Origin: Parcubacteria group bacterium | GTDB taxonomy: Bacteria > Patescibacteriota > Minisyncoccia > Minisyncoccales > UBA10102 | Assembly: GCA_016188735.1 (NCBI GenBank) | Contig: JACPHF010000057.1 | Span: 1 to 8,530 of the forward strand | Direction of reading: 5' to 3' | Length of the DNA: 8,530 nucleotides | In this document: piece after piece, positions 1-6,157 of the stretch | Layout of the letters: each line of letters starts with the position of its first letter | Position numbering within the stretch: the first letter of the stretch is position 1 | Translations under genes and position numbers: made by a program | The notes under the pieces: model-generated | What the model was told of the DNA's origin: nothing | Databases searched by the model: none | What the model saw: the letters and a program-made list of their open reading frames with translations, nothing else

Positions 1-340
1 CGGAAAAATTGCTTCCGCGCTTCCTGTCCCAGACGATGTAGTCGGAAGCAACCTCCTCTTTCTTGAATACGGCAAACTCTTCCCTACCTATGATGTCAGA
101 TCCCAGCACCGTGTAGAACGCGGTTTTCAAGCCAAGACGCGAGCATCCGACGGCGACGTTCGCTGAGTTGCCGACCGCGGGAATGCTCGTGAATTTCTTG
201 ATGGGTATTTTTTCCGCGTACACAACACCAAGATATTTCGTCTTGCTTTTTTTGTCTTCCAGGACTTTCGTCTCTTGTTCCAATTCCAAAAACACATCGT
301 GCTGCGTATCGCCAATGGAGATAAGGTCAAAGCGCCTCAT
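1..340 (-). CDS. PfkB-family carbohydrate kinase, N-terminal part (cut by window edge)
   Basis: Only the first 113 codons are inside the window; the catalytic C-terminal half lies beyond position 1. The visible part is typical of the ribokinase/PfkB fold: a first beta strand LISIGDTQHDVF (residues 6-17), then the sugar-binding motif AVGNSANVAVGCSRLG (55-70), the counterpart of the GG-x-x-AN-x-A motif, then TVLGSDIIGREEF (77-89), the usual 'G-x-D-x-x-G' segment. Family members phosphorylate sugars or nucleosides with ATP in the cytoplasm; the substrate cannot be called from this half. The ATG start overlaps the transketolase stop as ATGA, so the gene is almost certainly translationally coupled to the pentose phosphate genes. 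That suggests a pentose or related sugar as substrate, but this is inference. The DTGD-type catalytic motif cannot be checked here. Confidence 0.85.
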   Translation of the reverse strand, partial: MRRFDLISIGDTQHDVFLELEQETKVLEDKKSKTKYLGVVYAEKIPIKKFTSIPAVGNSANVAVGCSRLGLKTAFYTVLGSDIIGREEFAVFKKEEVASDYIVWDRKRGSNFS

Positions 341-1320
341 TTTCTTTGTATTGCCTTCTTTGCGGCTTCCATGATATGCGAATGCGTCAGACCGAACGCT
401 TCCCAAAGCTCCAGAGAAGTCCCCGATTCTCCGAATTTGTCGTGCACGCCGATGAACTCCATGGGGACCGGGTGTAAAAGTCCCAGCATTTCGGCAACGG
501 CTCCCCCCAACCCACCGGCTACTTGGTGTTCTTCTACGGTGACCACGGCTCCTGTCTTTTTTGCGGAACCTGCGATTGTTTCTGAATCCAAGGGTTTTAC
601 GGTGTGGCAGTTCAATACCTCAGCGGAAATCCCCTCTTTCATAAGCTCGCGCGAGGCGAGCAGGGCTTCATGCAACACGGGGCCTGCGGCAACAATGGTG
701 ACGTCTTTGCCTTCCGCAAACACCTCTGCTTTGCCGAATCGAAACGGCGTGCTTTCGGTAGTCATAACGGGCGTTGCTTCCCTTGCAAAGCGCAGGTATA
801 CGGGGCCTAGGATCTCGGCGGCAGCCATGGTGGCTTTTTTTGCCTCCAACGCGTCGCAGGGCACGATAACCCGCATATTCGGGAGCACTCGCATTAACGC
901 TATATCCTCCAGAGCCTGATGGGTAGCGCCGTCGGGCCCCACCGAAAGCCCTCCATGAGCTCCTCCGATCTTCACATTTACGTCATTGAGCGCGATGGTG
1001 GTCCGAATCTGTTCGTTGTTTCTGCCCGGGCTGAATGCCGCGTAAGAAGAGATGAAAGGAATTTTGCCCGCAAGAGCCATGCCGGCAGCCAAAGAAGCCA
1101 TGTTTTGTTCTGCCACTCCCACTTCAATGAATCTGTCGGGGAACGCTTTCTGAAAGTATTCCGAGCGCGTTGACTCGGTAAGGTCCGCGCACAGCACCAC
1201 CACGCTGCTGTTTTTCTTTCCGGCCTCAACCAAACCCTCTCCATACCCGTTGCGCGTAGCAACTTTGGGAACGTCGTGATCAAAAAGTTTCTCTGACAGA
1301 TGTGCTGAAGGATTCACCAT
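337..1320 (-). CDS. Transketolase, C-terminal subunit (split type)
   Basis: 327 residues, covering the pyrimidine-binding and C-terminal domains of transketolase, which moves two-carbon ketol units between sugar phosphates in the non-oxidative pentose phosphate pathway. Visible signatures: EVGVAEQNM (66-74) with Glu71 in the position that activates the thiamine diphosphate pyrimidine ring; SYAAFSPGRNNEQIR (92-106); GGLSVGPDGATHQALEDIA (123-141) with the conserved Asp130 and His134 of the substrate site; and VEEHQVAGGLGG (262-273) in the C-terminal domain. Length and order fit the two-gene transketolases of archaea and many small-genome bacteria. The N-terminal subunit gene ends 6 bases upstream, so the two are presumably made together in equal amounts. 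The ATG at 1320 is the first start after that stop; an AGGA lies a little far upstream, so coupling may matter. 1-Deoxyxylulose-5-phosphate synthase is a relative, but the split layout and neighbours favour transketolase. Confidence 0.93.
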   Translation of the reverse strand: MVNPSAHLSEKLFDHDVPKVATRNGYGEGLVEAGKKNSSVVVLCADLTESTRSEYFQKAFPDRFIEVGVAEQNMASLAAGMALAGKIPFISSYAAFSPGRNNEQIRTTIALNDVNVKIGGAHGGLSVGPDGATHQALEDIALMRVLPNMRVIVPCDALEAKKATMAAAEILGPVYLRFAREATPVMTTESTPFRFGKAEVFAEGKDVTIVAAGPVLHEALLASRELMKEGISAEVLNCHTVKPLDSETIAGSAKKTGAVVTVEEHQVAGGLGGAVAEMLGLLHPVPMEFIGVHDKFGESGTSLELWEAFGLTHSHIMEAAKKAIQRK

Positions 1321-1326
1321 AGTATG

Positions 1327-2184
1327 CTATTCATGTCCTGACGTAATTTTTCCTCCCAGGGTGCGCAGTTCCTGCAGTGCAAGTTTTGCTTCTTCTGGTT
1401 TTGGGGGCTTTCCGTGCCATTCAAACTTATTCTCCATGAAGCTTACCCCTTTCCCCGGGGTCGTGTGGCTGAGGATGAGCGTGGGCTTCTGATGGATGTT
1501 TTGAGCCTCGCTGCATGCGTCAATGATTTCCTCCATGTTATGGCCGTCTATCTCAATGACGTGCCAGTTGAACGCCTCGTACTTTTGCCGCAAAGGTTCC
1601 AAGGGCATGATATCTTCCGTGAATCCGTCTATCTGAATGTTGTTCCTGTCAAGAATGCCGACCAGGTTATCAAGCCGGTTCTTGCCCGCGAACATGGCCG
1701 CCTCCCACGTCTGCCCGCATTCCTGTTCTCCGTCTGACATTAAGCAATAGACCCTCCAGTCCGCCTTATCAATATATTTTCCCACATACGCCATGCCGGA
1801 TGCCTGAGAAAGGCCGGATCCCAAGGGACCCGACGTCGTTTCTACACCCGGAAGACGCTTGCGCTCTGGATGCCCCTGCAGTCTGGAACCGAACTTTCGC
1901 AGGGTTTTGAGCTCTTCTTTTGGGAAATATGCGGTTTCTGCCATTGCGGCATATCTGACCGGGCAGATATGGCCGTTGGACAGGATGAGGCGATCCCTGG
2001 CTTGCCAATCGGGGTTCTTGGGATCGTGGTTCAATACAGAAAAATACAAGGCGGTGAAAATATCCGCCATGCCAAGGGGGCCTGCCGAGTGTCCGGATTT
2101 CGCCTCCACAAGCATCTCAATGATATCCTGCCGAACGGTGTTCGCAAGTATTTCCAATTCTCGAAAAGAATACTGTTTCTGCAT
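1327..2184 (-). CDS. Transketolase, N-terminal subunit (split type)
   Basis: 285 residues forming the diphosphate-binding domain of transketolase. Key positions are intact: AKSGHSAGPLGMAD (28-41) with His32; SNGH (69-72) with His72; GHPE (104-107) with His105; TTSGPLGSGLSQASGMA (116-132); the thiamine diphosphate/metal motif from SDGE (150-153) to LDRNN (178-182); and EWHG (255-258) with His257 near the C-terminus. With the adjacent C-terminal subunit this should form a complete heteromeric enzyme interconverting xylulose-5-P, ribose-5-P, sedoheptulose-7-P, glyceraldehyde-3-P, erythrose-4-P and fructose-6-P. The start at 2184 lies 4 bases after the epimerase stop. No strong Shine-Dalgarno is visible, so translation may depend on coupling to the upstream gene. 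No transaldolase is seen in the window. Confidence 0.94.
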   Translation of the reverse strand: MQKQYSFRELEILANTVRQDIIEMLVEAKSGHSAGPLGMADIFTALYFSVLNHDPKNPDWQARDRLILSNGHICPVRYAAMAETAYFPKEELKTLRKFGSRLQGHPERKRLPGVETTSGPLGSGLSQASGMAYVGKYIDKADWRVYCLMSDGEQECGQTWEAAMFAGKNRLDNLVGILDRNNIQIDGFTEDIMPLEPLRQKYEAFNWHVIEIDGHNMEEIIDACSEAQNIHQKPTLILSHTTPGKGVSFMENKFEWHGKPPKPEEAKLALQELRTLGGKITSGHE

Positions 2185-2188
2185 ATTC

Positions 2189-2824
2189 TCATTGTACCAT
2201 CGCTTCCAGTTTCCTCAATGCCGCGATAGGATCCTTGCTCTTCCAGATGCCGCTTCCCACCACCACATAATCAGCTCCTGCCTCAAATGCCTTTTTGAAC
2301 TCCTCTGGCTCGTTAATTCCTCCGTCCACCCCGAGAAGAATATCGAGAGAAAACATTCTGAGAGCCCGTATCTTTTCTAAGACAGAAGGAATGAATTCTT
2401 GACCCTGCTTGCCTGGATGGACGCTGACAAACAGCAGGGAATCAATCTGTTGCTGCCATTTCTTCACCACATCGAGTTGGGTCTCGGGATTTAAGGCAAT
2501 CCCCCGTTCAAACGAATACTTCTGCATTTCCTGGAATACATGCTCTGGATTCTTCACTCCTTCGATGTGGAATATGACGCGCTTTGCTCCTACTGCCTGG
2601 CATGTTTCAAGATAGCTTGCAGGGTCTTGCACCATGAGATGGATTTCATAATCAAAATCGTCCGCGAGATCTTCAAGAACAGACAACGGAACCGATATCT
2701 CCGGAACGAACAAGCCGTCCATCACGTCAATCTGGACCCACTGCGTATTTCCCGCAAGAATCTTGAGCTTCTTTGCAAGATCGGCCGCGCTGTCCGTGAG
2801 AATTGCTGGGACTATTTTTTGCAC
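2189..2824 (-). CDS. rpe: Ribulose-phosphate 3-epimerase (divergent)
   Basis: 211 residues, a (beta/alpha)8 barrel of the ribulose-phosphate 3-epimerase family, expected to interconvert ribulose-5-P and xylulose-5-P in the cytoplasm. Visible motifs: IDVMDGLFVPE (32-42) with Asp33, EIHLMVQDP (60-68) with His62, and GVDGGIN (165-171) with Asp167, matching three of the four metal/catalytic ligands of characterised enzymes. The fourth, a His two residues before the first Asp (H-x-DVMDG), is Gln31 here. The usual PGFGGQ phosphate loop reads HPGKQGQ (136-142). The start is GTG at 2824, three bases after the rpiB stop; no upstream alternative exists in frame. It sits between the isomerase and transketolase genes, which supports the pentose phosphate role. 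Because of the ligand change, a related sugar-phosphate epimerase activity cannot be excluded. Confidence 0.88.
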   Translation of the reverse strand: MQKIVPAILTDSAADLAKKLKILAGNTQWVQIDVMDGLFVPEISVPLSVLEDLADDFDYEIHLMVQDPASYLETCQAVGAKRVIFHIEGVKNPEHVFQEMQKYSFERGIALNPETQLDVVKKWQQQIDSLLFVSVHPGKQGQEFIPSVLEKIRALRMFSLDILLGVDGGINEPEEFKKAFEAGADYVVVGSGIWKSKDPIAALRKLEAMVQ

Positions 2825-2827
2825 GCT

Positions 2828-3274
2828 CTATTGCTCAATTTGATCAATCTTCTTGATGCGGCGCTCGTGTCTTCCGCCTTCAAAATCCGTTTCCAGCCAT
2901 AGGGTGATGGCGTCAATCGCTTCTTCCTGAGTGATAAATCTTGCCCCAAGACACAGCACATTCGCATCGTTATGCTGACGGGATAACCGCACGATGTCCA
3001 GAGAACCTCCGTAGTATACGGCCGCCCTGATGCCTTTAATCTTGTTTGACGCAATCGCTTCCCCCTGACCTGTCCCTGCAACGGTAATCCCTCTGCTGTC
3101 TTTCTCTGCAGCGACTTTCCGCGCGAGCGGGATGACAAAATCCGGATAATCATCACCCGAATCAAAAGAGGCGGGGCCAAAATCCTGCACGGGAAAACCG
3201 CGTCCTGCCAAATACCGCTTGATTTCTTCTTTCAAGGCAAAGCCCGCATGATCGCCGGCAAGGTATATGTTCAT
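2828..3274 (-). CDS. rpiB: Ribose-5-phosphate isomerase B
   Basis: 148 residues, the normal length for RpiB, a cytoplasmic enzyme interconverting ribose-5-P and ribulose-5-P. Signatures: AGDHAGFALKEEI (6-18), DYPDF (42-46), GTGQGEAIASNKIKGIRAA (67-85), SRQHNDANVLCLGAR (98-112) with the ring-opening His101, and GGRHERRI (133-140) with phosphate-binding Arg/His residues. The catalytic Cys of the E. coli type (just before GTG) is Ala66. The loop instead has Glu72 in the GxGxGE pattern known from the Mycobacterium tuberculosis enzyme, where that Glu is the general base, so activity is expected to be retained. The ATG start overlaps the stop of the DUF6580 membrane protein gene (ATGA), tying this pentose phosphate set to the upstream genes. 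An LacAB-like or sugar-specific isomerase is possible but less likely given rpe and transketolase next door. Confidence 0.93.
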   Translation of the reverse strand: MNIYLAGDHAGFALKEEIKRYLAGRGFPVQDFGPASFDSGDDYPDFVIPLARKVAAEKDSRGITVAGTGQGEAIASNKIKGIRAAVYYGGSLDIVRLSRQHNDANVLCLGARFITQEEAIDAITLWLETDFEGGRHERRIKKIDQIEQ

Positions 3275-3813
3275 GTCCTCAAAGATATGCTTCGTTTCCT
3301 TGCGATGATGTTACCGATGAAAACCGCAGCCTCATATCCTCCAAAAAATACCGCGGCATAGAATACGTCTCCCAGCAAAGTCATTTTGAAGAATGGGAGC
3401 GCCAGGGTATACGAGAGAAGAAGACCCTGAAGATTATGGGGATACCAAGGGGAAAAAATCCAAACGGCGGCGTTGGTGACAAGGTAGAACACCAGAGATC
3501 CCGTAACGGCTGCCAGGAATATTTTCTCAGGCCGTTTCTGCTTTCCCACGATCATGCCCAATATTCCGTAAACCAGAAAGCTCGCATACACCACGGCCAT
3601 GAGCTTCCAGTCATACAGGCCAATGAACAGATCTGAAACCGCCATGGCTCCAAGAGGCAGAAGCAGCAGCCATCTGCTTTTCTGCGCAAGGTATGCGCCC
3701 GCAAACAACGCAAAAGCGCCCATGGGGGTAAAATTGGGAGCATGAGAAAGAAGACGTCCTCCTATGGAAAACAAAAGGGCCGCTGCGATGAAAAGAACGA
3801 GGAATGTCTTCAT
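3271..3813 (-). CDS. DUF6580-like integral membrane protein, putative (B12?) transporter
   Basis: 180 residues, very hydrophobic, with about five or six membrane segments (roughly 3-20, 32-45, 48-66, 71-90, 99-120, 131-166) and a basic tail (ARKRS, 171-175). The conserved pattern HAPNFTPMGAFALFAGAY (24-41), followed by PLGAMAVSDLFIGLYDW (53-69) and LLGDVFYAAVFF (146-157), is what I recall for the DUF6580 'putative transport protein' family, whose function is not established. Its size and polytopic form resemble substrate-binding S components of ECF transporters, but no ECF ATPase or T component is visible nearby. It lies 12 bases after the anchored toroid protein in a cluster headed by a candidate B12 riboswitch, so import of a corrinoid is a reasonable inference. 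It overlaps rpiB by 4 bases. No clear ribosome binding site precedes the ATG. Confidence 0.72.
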   Translation of the reverse strand: MKTFLVLFIAAALLFSIGGRLLSHAPNFTPMGAFALFAGAYLAQKSRWLLLLPLGAMAVSDLFIGLYDWKLMAVVYASFLVYGILGMIVGKQKRPEKIFLAAVTGSLVFYLVTNAAVWIFSPWYPHNLQGLLLSYTLALPFFKMTLLGDVFYAAVFFGGYEAAVFIGNIIARKRSISLRT

Positions 3814-3825
3814 TCAGATAGTATA

Positions 3826-4596
3826 CTACTTTTGGATCAGTTTCCAAATCAGGGTGAGGGCCGAAACAATCGGCTGCACGATCGCGGTATACGCGAGAGA
3901 CGCAACGAGATTTTTTGGCTTTGCGACAGATTCCTGCTGAAGGGTTCTCGTCTCTATGGAGTTTTTCAGCTCTGCGACCTCGCTTCTCAGTTGAGTAATC
4001 TGGGTTGAGAGACGTTCGTATTCCTCCCCTCGGGGGTACTCGGGACTTTCAGCTGTTGCGGCTTTTGGTGCTATTAGCTCTTCTTCTGCCTGCTTTATAG
4101 CTTCTCCTGCCGTTGCTTTTTCAACAACGGCTGGAATATCAAAACTCGTGAGAACATCGCCCCACGATTTGCCCAATGCGGCGGGTATCGCGTACGCCGT
4201 AGCCCATATTCGATTTTCCACGGTTTCATCGTCTGCTCCCACGCTTCCGTCTTCTCTCTGAAAACCTGAAAGAACACCAAGAGGGGTTTTCTCTTCCTTT
4301 GCCCAATCCTGCGGAACTTCCTTCAGCGCTGATATTGCCTGGAGAACCCAAGCTGCGGTATATGCGTTTTCAAATCCTCCGCCCTGCTCCTGCCTGAGTT
4401 TGAGGTATTGTTTTGCCCTGCCGATCGCTCCATTTACATCATCTCTTCCCCCCTGAAACAAGGAAAGTGTCTGTATTGCGGCCGCGGTCATATCTTCGCT
4501 TCCTGCGAACGAACCGTCGCTTTCCTGCCTGGTGAGAATAAAAGAGAGATCTTTTACTATTCTTGCGTCGGCACGGAATCCCGCCTTGAAAAGCAC
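3826..4596 (-). CDS. Toroid-repeat surface protein fragment with coiled coil and C-terminal membrane anchor
   Basis: About 256 residues from a GTG at 4596 that overlaps the upstream TAG (TAGTG). Residues 1-142 carry alpha-toroid repeats of the prenyltransferase/terpenoid-cyclase type, as in transcobalamin and intrinsic factor: LTRQESDGSFAGSEDMTAAA (21-40), KLRQEQGGGFENAYTAAWVL (66-85) and SGFQREDGSVGADDETVENR (110-129). A linker (150-190) leads to a likely coiled coil with heptad-like spacing (190-222), then one hydrophobic segment (229-253) ending in WKLIQK, which should anchor the protein with the toroid outside. It has no signal peptide, so it could not be exported unless fused to the preceding reading frame. 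The natural product is probably one long protein: signal, DUF4430, beta domain, toroid, coiled coil, anchor. The residues read in this frame just before the GTG (LALL) also fit the family, so the GTG may not be a genuine start. Prenyltransferase catalysis is not expected. Confidence 0.75.
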   Translation of the reverse strand: MLFKAGFRADARIVKDLSFILTRQESDGSFAGSEDMTAAAIQTLSLFQGGRDDVNGAIGRAKQYLKLRQEQGGGFENAYTAAWVLQAISALKEVPQDWAKEEKTPLGVLSGFQREDGSVGADDETVENRIWATAYAIPAALGKSWGDVLTSFDIPAVVEKATAGEAIKQAEEELIAPKAATAESPEYPRGEEYERLSTQITQLRSEVAELKNSIETRTLQQESVAKPKNLVASLAYTAIVQPIVSALTLIWKLIQK

Positions 4597-4612
4597 TAGA
4601 AGCGCGAGCCGT
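4590..4612 (-). other. Probable frame disruption joining two halves of a toroid gene
   Basis: The upstream frame ends ILDGSRF-stop and the downstream frame opens LALLVLFKAGF. In intact toroid proteins of this kind the equivalent region runs from a DGxxF turn, through about a dozen residues usually containing a Asn-Asp-Asp-Ile/Phe stretch, into FALLALLKAGF. Both edges of that pattern are present, in two different frames, and the middle is missing. The simplest reading is a short deletion whose length is not a multiple of three. It could be a real mutation, strain variation or an assembly error. The TAGTG arrangement would allow some translational restart, but the second product would lack a signal peptide. 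Confidence 0.6.
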
Positions 4613-5684
4613 CAAGGATCTCCTTGATATAGTCGACTGATGTGCCGTTGCCAGGATTAATGCCAAGCGACATGAGCGCCATGCTTCGCCGTTCAGCATC
4701 CGTGAGCAGTGTTCCGGGGCTGGGAGCCAAAAGAAGATACTGCTTCAGTTTTTCCCTGATGGCCGTCCCCTCCTGTTGCGCTCCCAGGGCAACCGCGGCC
4801 CAGTCGGAAAACAAGGGAGCTCCGAAGGAACCGTCTGTTTTCTGCTGCGACTCAAGGAACCGCACGGCTTTTTGAACATCAAATTGGGCGACAATACTCT
4901 GGAAGGGCGCGCTTTGCGCGGGAATGGGGGCTGAGTGGAATCCTCCGCTTGTATTCGGAGTTCCGACCGAAAGCTGTGTCGTGGGGAAATAGAAATCCTC
5001 CTTGACGCCGACGAGATATTCTCCGGGAGAAGCAAGCTGGAATGTCGCCGATCCTTGCTCGTCAACGGGAGACGTGAGCACCTCTATCGGAGAAAAGGGA
5101 TCTGAAGGATTTTCCCGGGTCACTCCCGCGGTCACTCCGATACGGGACGCCCACGTGTTGCTGACGTATTGGTACGACTCGGCCTGAACCGAAAATTCCT
5201 CGCCCGTATTCACTCCTTGTGAACTCAATCGCACCCGATAATTGTCTCCGAAGAATATCCACACGGTATCTCCCGCTAAAACCGTCTGCTGGTCCATGCC
5301 GACGGAAGGAATATTGCCGTTCACCGCATACTGCCAGTTATCGCAAAACTCCCGAGAAACAGCGGTAACGGTAATGCATTTCACATAGAAAGAGCCGAAA
5401 GAAGAAAAGTACTGCAGGTTGGATATGTGGAATGCTTCCGAGGGTTCATCCAGTGAAACAAGGAGGGCCAGGACGCTTTGATTTGACGCAGTGTGATCTG
5501 TTCCGTCTGAGTCGGTAATCGTTACGGATCCTGTAAGCGGGATCTCTACCGTTGCGTTTTGAACCGCAAGCGTATCTTGGCTGCGAATGGAAAAAGACAC
5601 GGTCGCGGCCTGAACCGAATGCGCAACGCCAAGACCGAAAACCAGCGCACAAACAGATAACAGAAATTTAAATTTCATCCTCAT
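4596..5684 (-). CDS. Secreted DUF4430 / beta-domain / toroid protein, transcobalamin-like (C-terminus broken)
   Basis: About 362 residues from the ATG at 5684; an ATG at 5678 and a TTG at 5696 are alternatives. A Sec signal peptide (KFKFLLSVCALVFGLGVAHS then VQA) should be cut near residue 26. Residues 27-146 resemble DUF4430, the fold of the transcobalamin C-terminal domain, ending in DNWQYAVNGNIPSVGMD (115-131) and GDTVWIFFG (138-146); Cys103 and Cys114 may form a disulfide. Residues 147-240 look like a beta-sandwich module, with DEQGSATFQLASPGEYLVGV at 208-227. From about 268 an alpha-toroid begins (AVRFLESQQKTDGSFG, 273-288; RRSMALMSLGINPG, 332-345). The protein stops at DGSRF, inside a toroid repeat that the next gene appears to continue in another frame. 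The domain set matches corrinoid-binding proteins, with toroid and DUF4430-like lobes clamping the ligand, but B12 binding is inferred. The start overlaps the upstream gene by 17 bases. Confidence 0.8.
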   Translation of the reverse strand: MRMKFKFLLSVCALVFGLGVAHSVQAATVSFSIRSQDTLAVQNATVEIPLTGSVTITDSDGTDHTASNQSVLALLVSLDEPSEAFHISNLQYFSSFGSFYVKCITVTAVSREFCDNWQYAVNGNIPSVGMDQQTVLAGDTVWIFFGDNYRVRLSSQGVNTGEEFSVQAESYQYVSNTWASRIGVTAGVTRENPSDPFSPIEVLTSPVDEQGSATFQLASPGEYLVGVKEDFYFPTTQLSVGTPNTSGGFHSAPIPAQSAPFQSIVAQFDVQKAVRFLESQQKTDGSFGAPLFSDWAAVALGAQQEGTAIREKLKQYLLLAPSPGTLLTDAERRSMALMSLGINPGNGTSVDYIKEILDGSRF

Positions 5685-6090
5685 ATTTCCATTCAATGAT
5701 ATCCTGATTATTTACGAAAACGCTGGAGATCCCCGCCTTCGCCTTTTGACCGTTGACGTAATAGATCCAGAAGCGGCGTCCCTTGAGATCTTCCTGCTTC
5801 CCGTTGATCCCCTCCACGAAATACCCTAGGCCTGGGAATTCCCTGCCGGAAAACTCCATGATTTGATTTGCCCGGGCCTGCTTCATGACGTCGTATACGC
5901 TGCTTCCGGGAATAACCTGCAGCTCGTACGACGCTCCCTCCACAACGAGCCTGACTGCAATTGTCTTTTGATCTTCAATCCTCCCCAAAGAATCCAGAAC
6001 GTTTGGGGCGGCGACATCCTGCTGTCGCAGAGAAAACCCGGCGAGAACCGCAACTGCGCCAAGAAGAACAATGAATGTGATTCGTTTCAT
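5668..6090 (-). CDS. Small secreted or membrane-anchored DUF4430 protein (transcobalamin-C-terminal-like)
   Basis: 140 residues. The N-terminus KRITFIVLLGAVAVLAGFSL (2-21) is a signal peptide or signal anchor, without an obvious lipobox Cys. Residues 42-138 match DUF4430: a first strand pair TIAVRLVVEGASYELQVIPG (43-62), SSVYDVMKQA (63-72), LGYFVEGINGKQED (88-101), then FWIYYVNGQKAKAGISSVFV (107-126) and NQDIIEWKYE (128-137). This is the fold of the C-terminal lobe of transcobalamin and intrinsic factor, and such small proteins are found on Gram-positive and CPR-like cell surfaces. As first gene after the candidate B12 riboswitch it is probably a corrinoid-binding surface protein; this is inference. 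The ATG at 6090 was chosen because the frame upstream of it lies in the riboswitch and terminator and has no protein-like content. AGGAG lies 19 bases upstream, too far for an ordinary ribosome binding site. Confidence 0.85.
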   Translation of the reverse strand: MKRITFIVLLGAVAVLAGFSLRQQDVAAPNVLDSLGRIEDQKTIAVRLVVEGASYELQVIPGSSVYDVMKQARANQIMEFSGREFPGLGYFVEGINGKQEDLKGRRFWIYYVNGQKAKAGISSVFVNNQDIIEWKYEDEI

Positions 6091-6102
6091 AGATTCGATA
6101 AA

Positions 6103-6128
6103 TAAAAAACTCCTGAACGGAATAGGAG
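6103..6128 (-). terminator. Candidate riboswitch expression platform: short hairpin plus six Ts
   Basis: On the minus strand CTCCT (6128-6124) and AGGAG (6114-6110) form a 5-base-pair stem with a 9-base loop, followed at once by TTTTTT (6109-6104). This lies between the riboswitch core and the first gene of the cluster, where a transcription-terminating expression platform is expected. The stem is short, so it may be only the lower half of a switch, and the same AGGAG could instead be a distant or sequestered ribosome binding site. No unambiguous antiterminator was identified. Confidence 0.5.
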
Positions 6129-6157
6129 CGAAGGCGGCCCTGGCACAACGCAAGGAC

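Noticed and set aside
275..919. Plus-strand reading frame opposite transketolase
   Set aside because: Low-complexity Ser/Ala/Pro-rich translation with no motifs, mirrored by clear transketolase sequence on the other strand.
3826..5684. Interpretation of the toroid repeats as an active prenyltransferase or terpene cyclase
   Set aside because: The repeats are coupled to a signal peptide, DUF4430 domain and membrane anchor, and no DxDD or zinc-ligand catalytic motif was seen; a binding toroid fits better.
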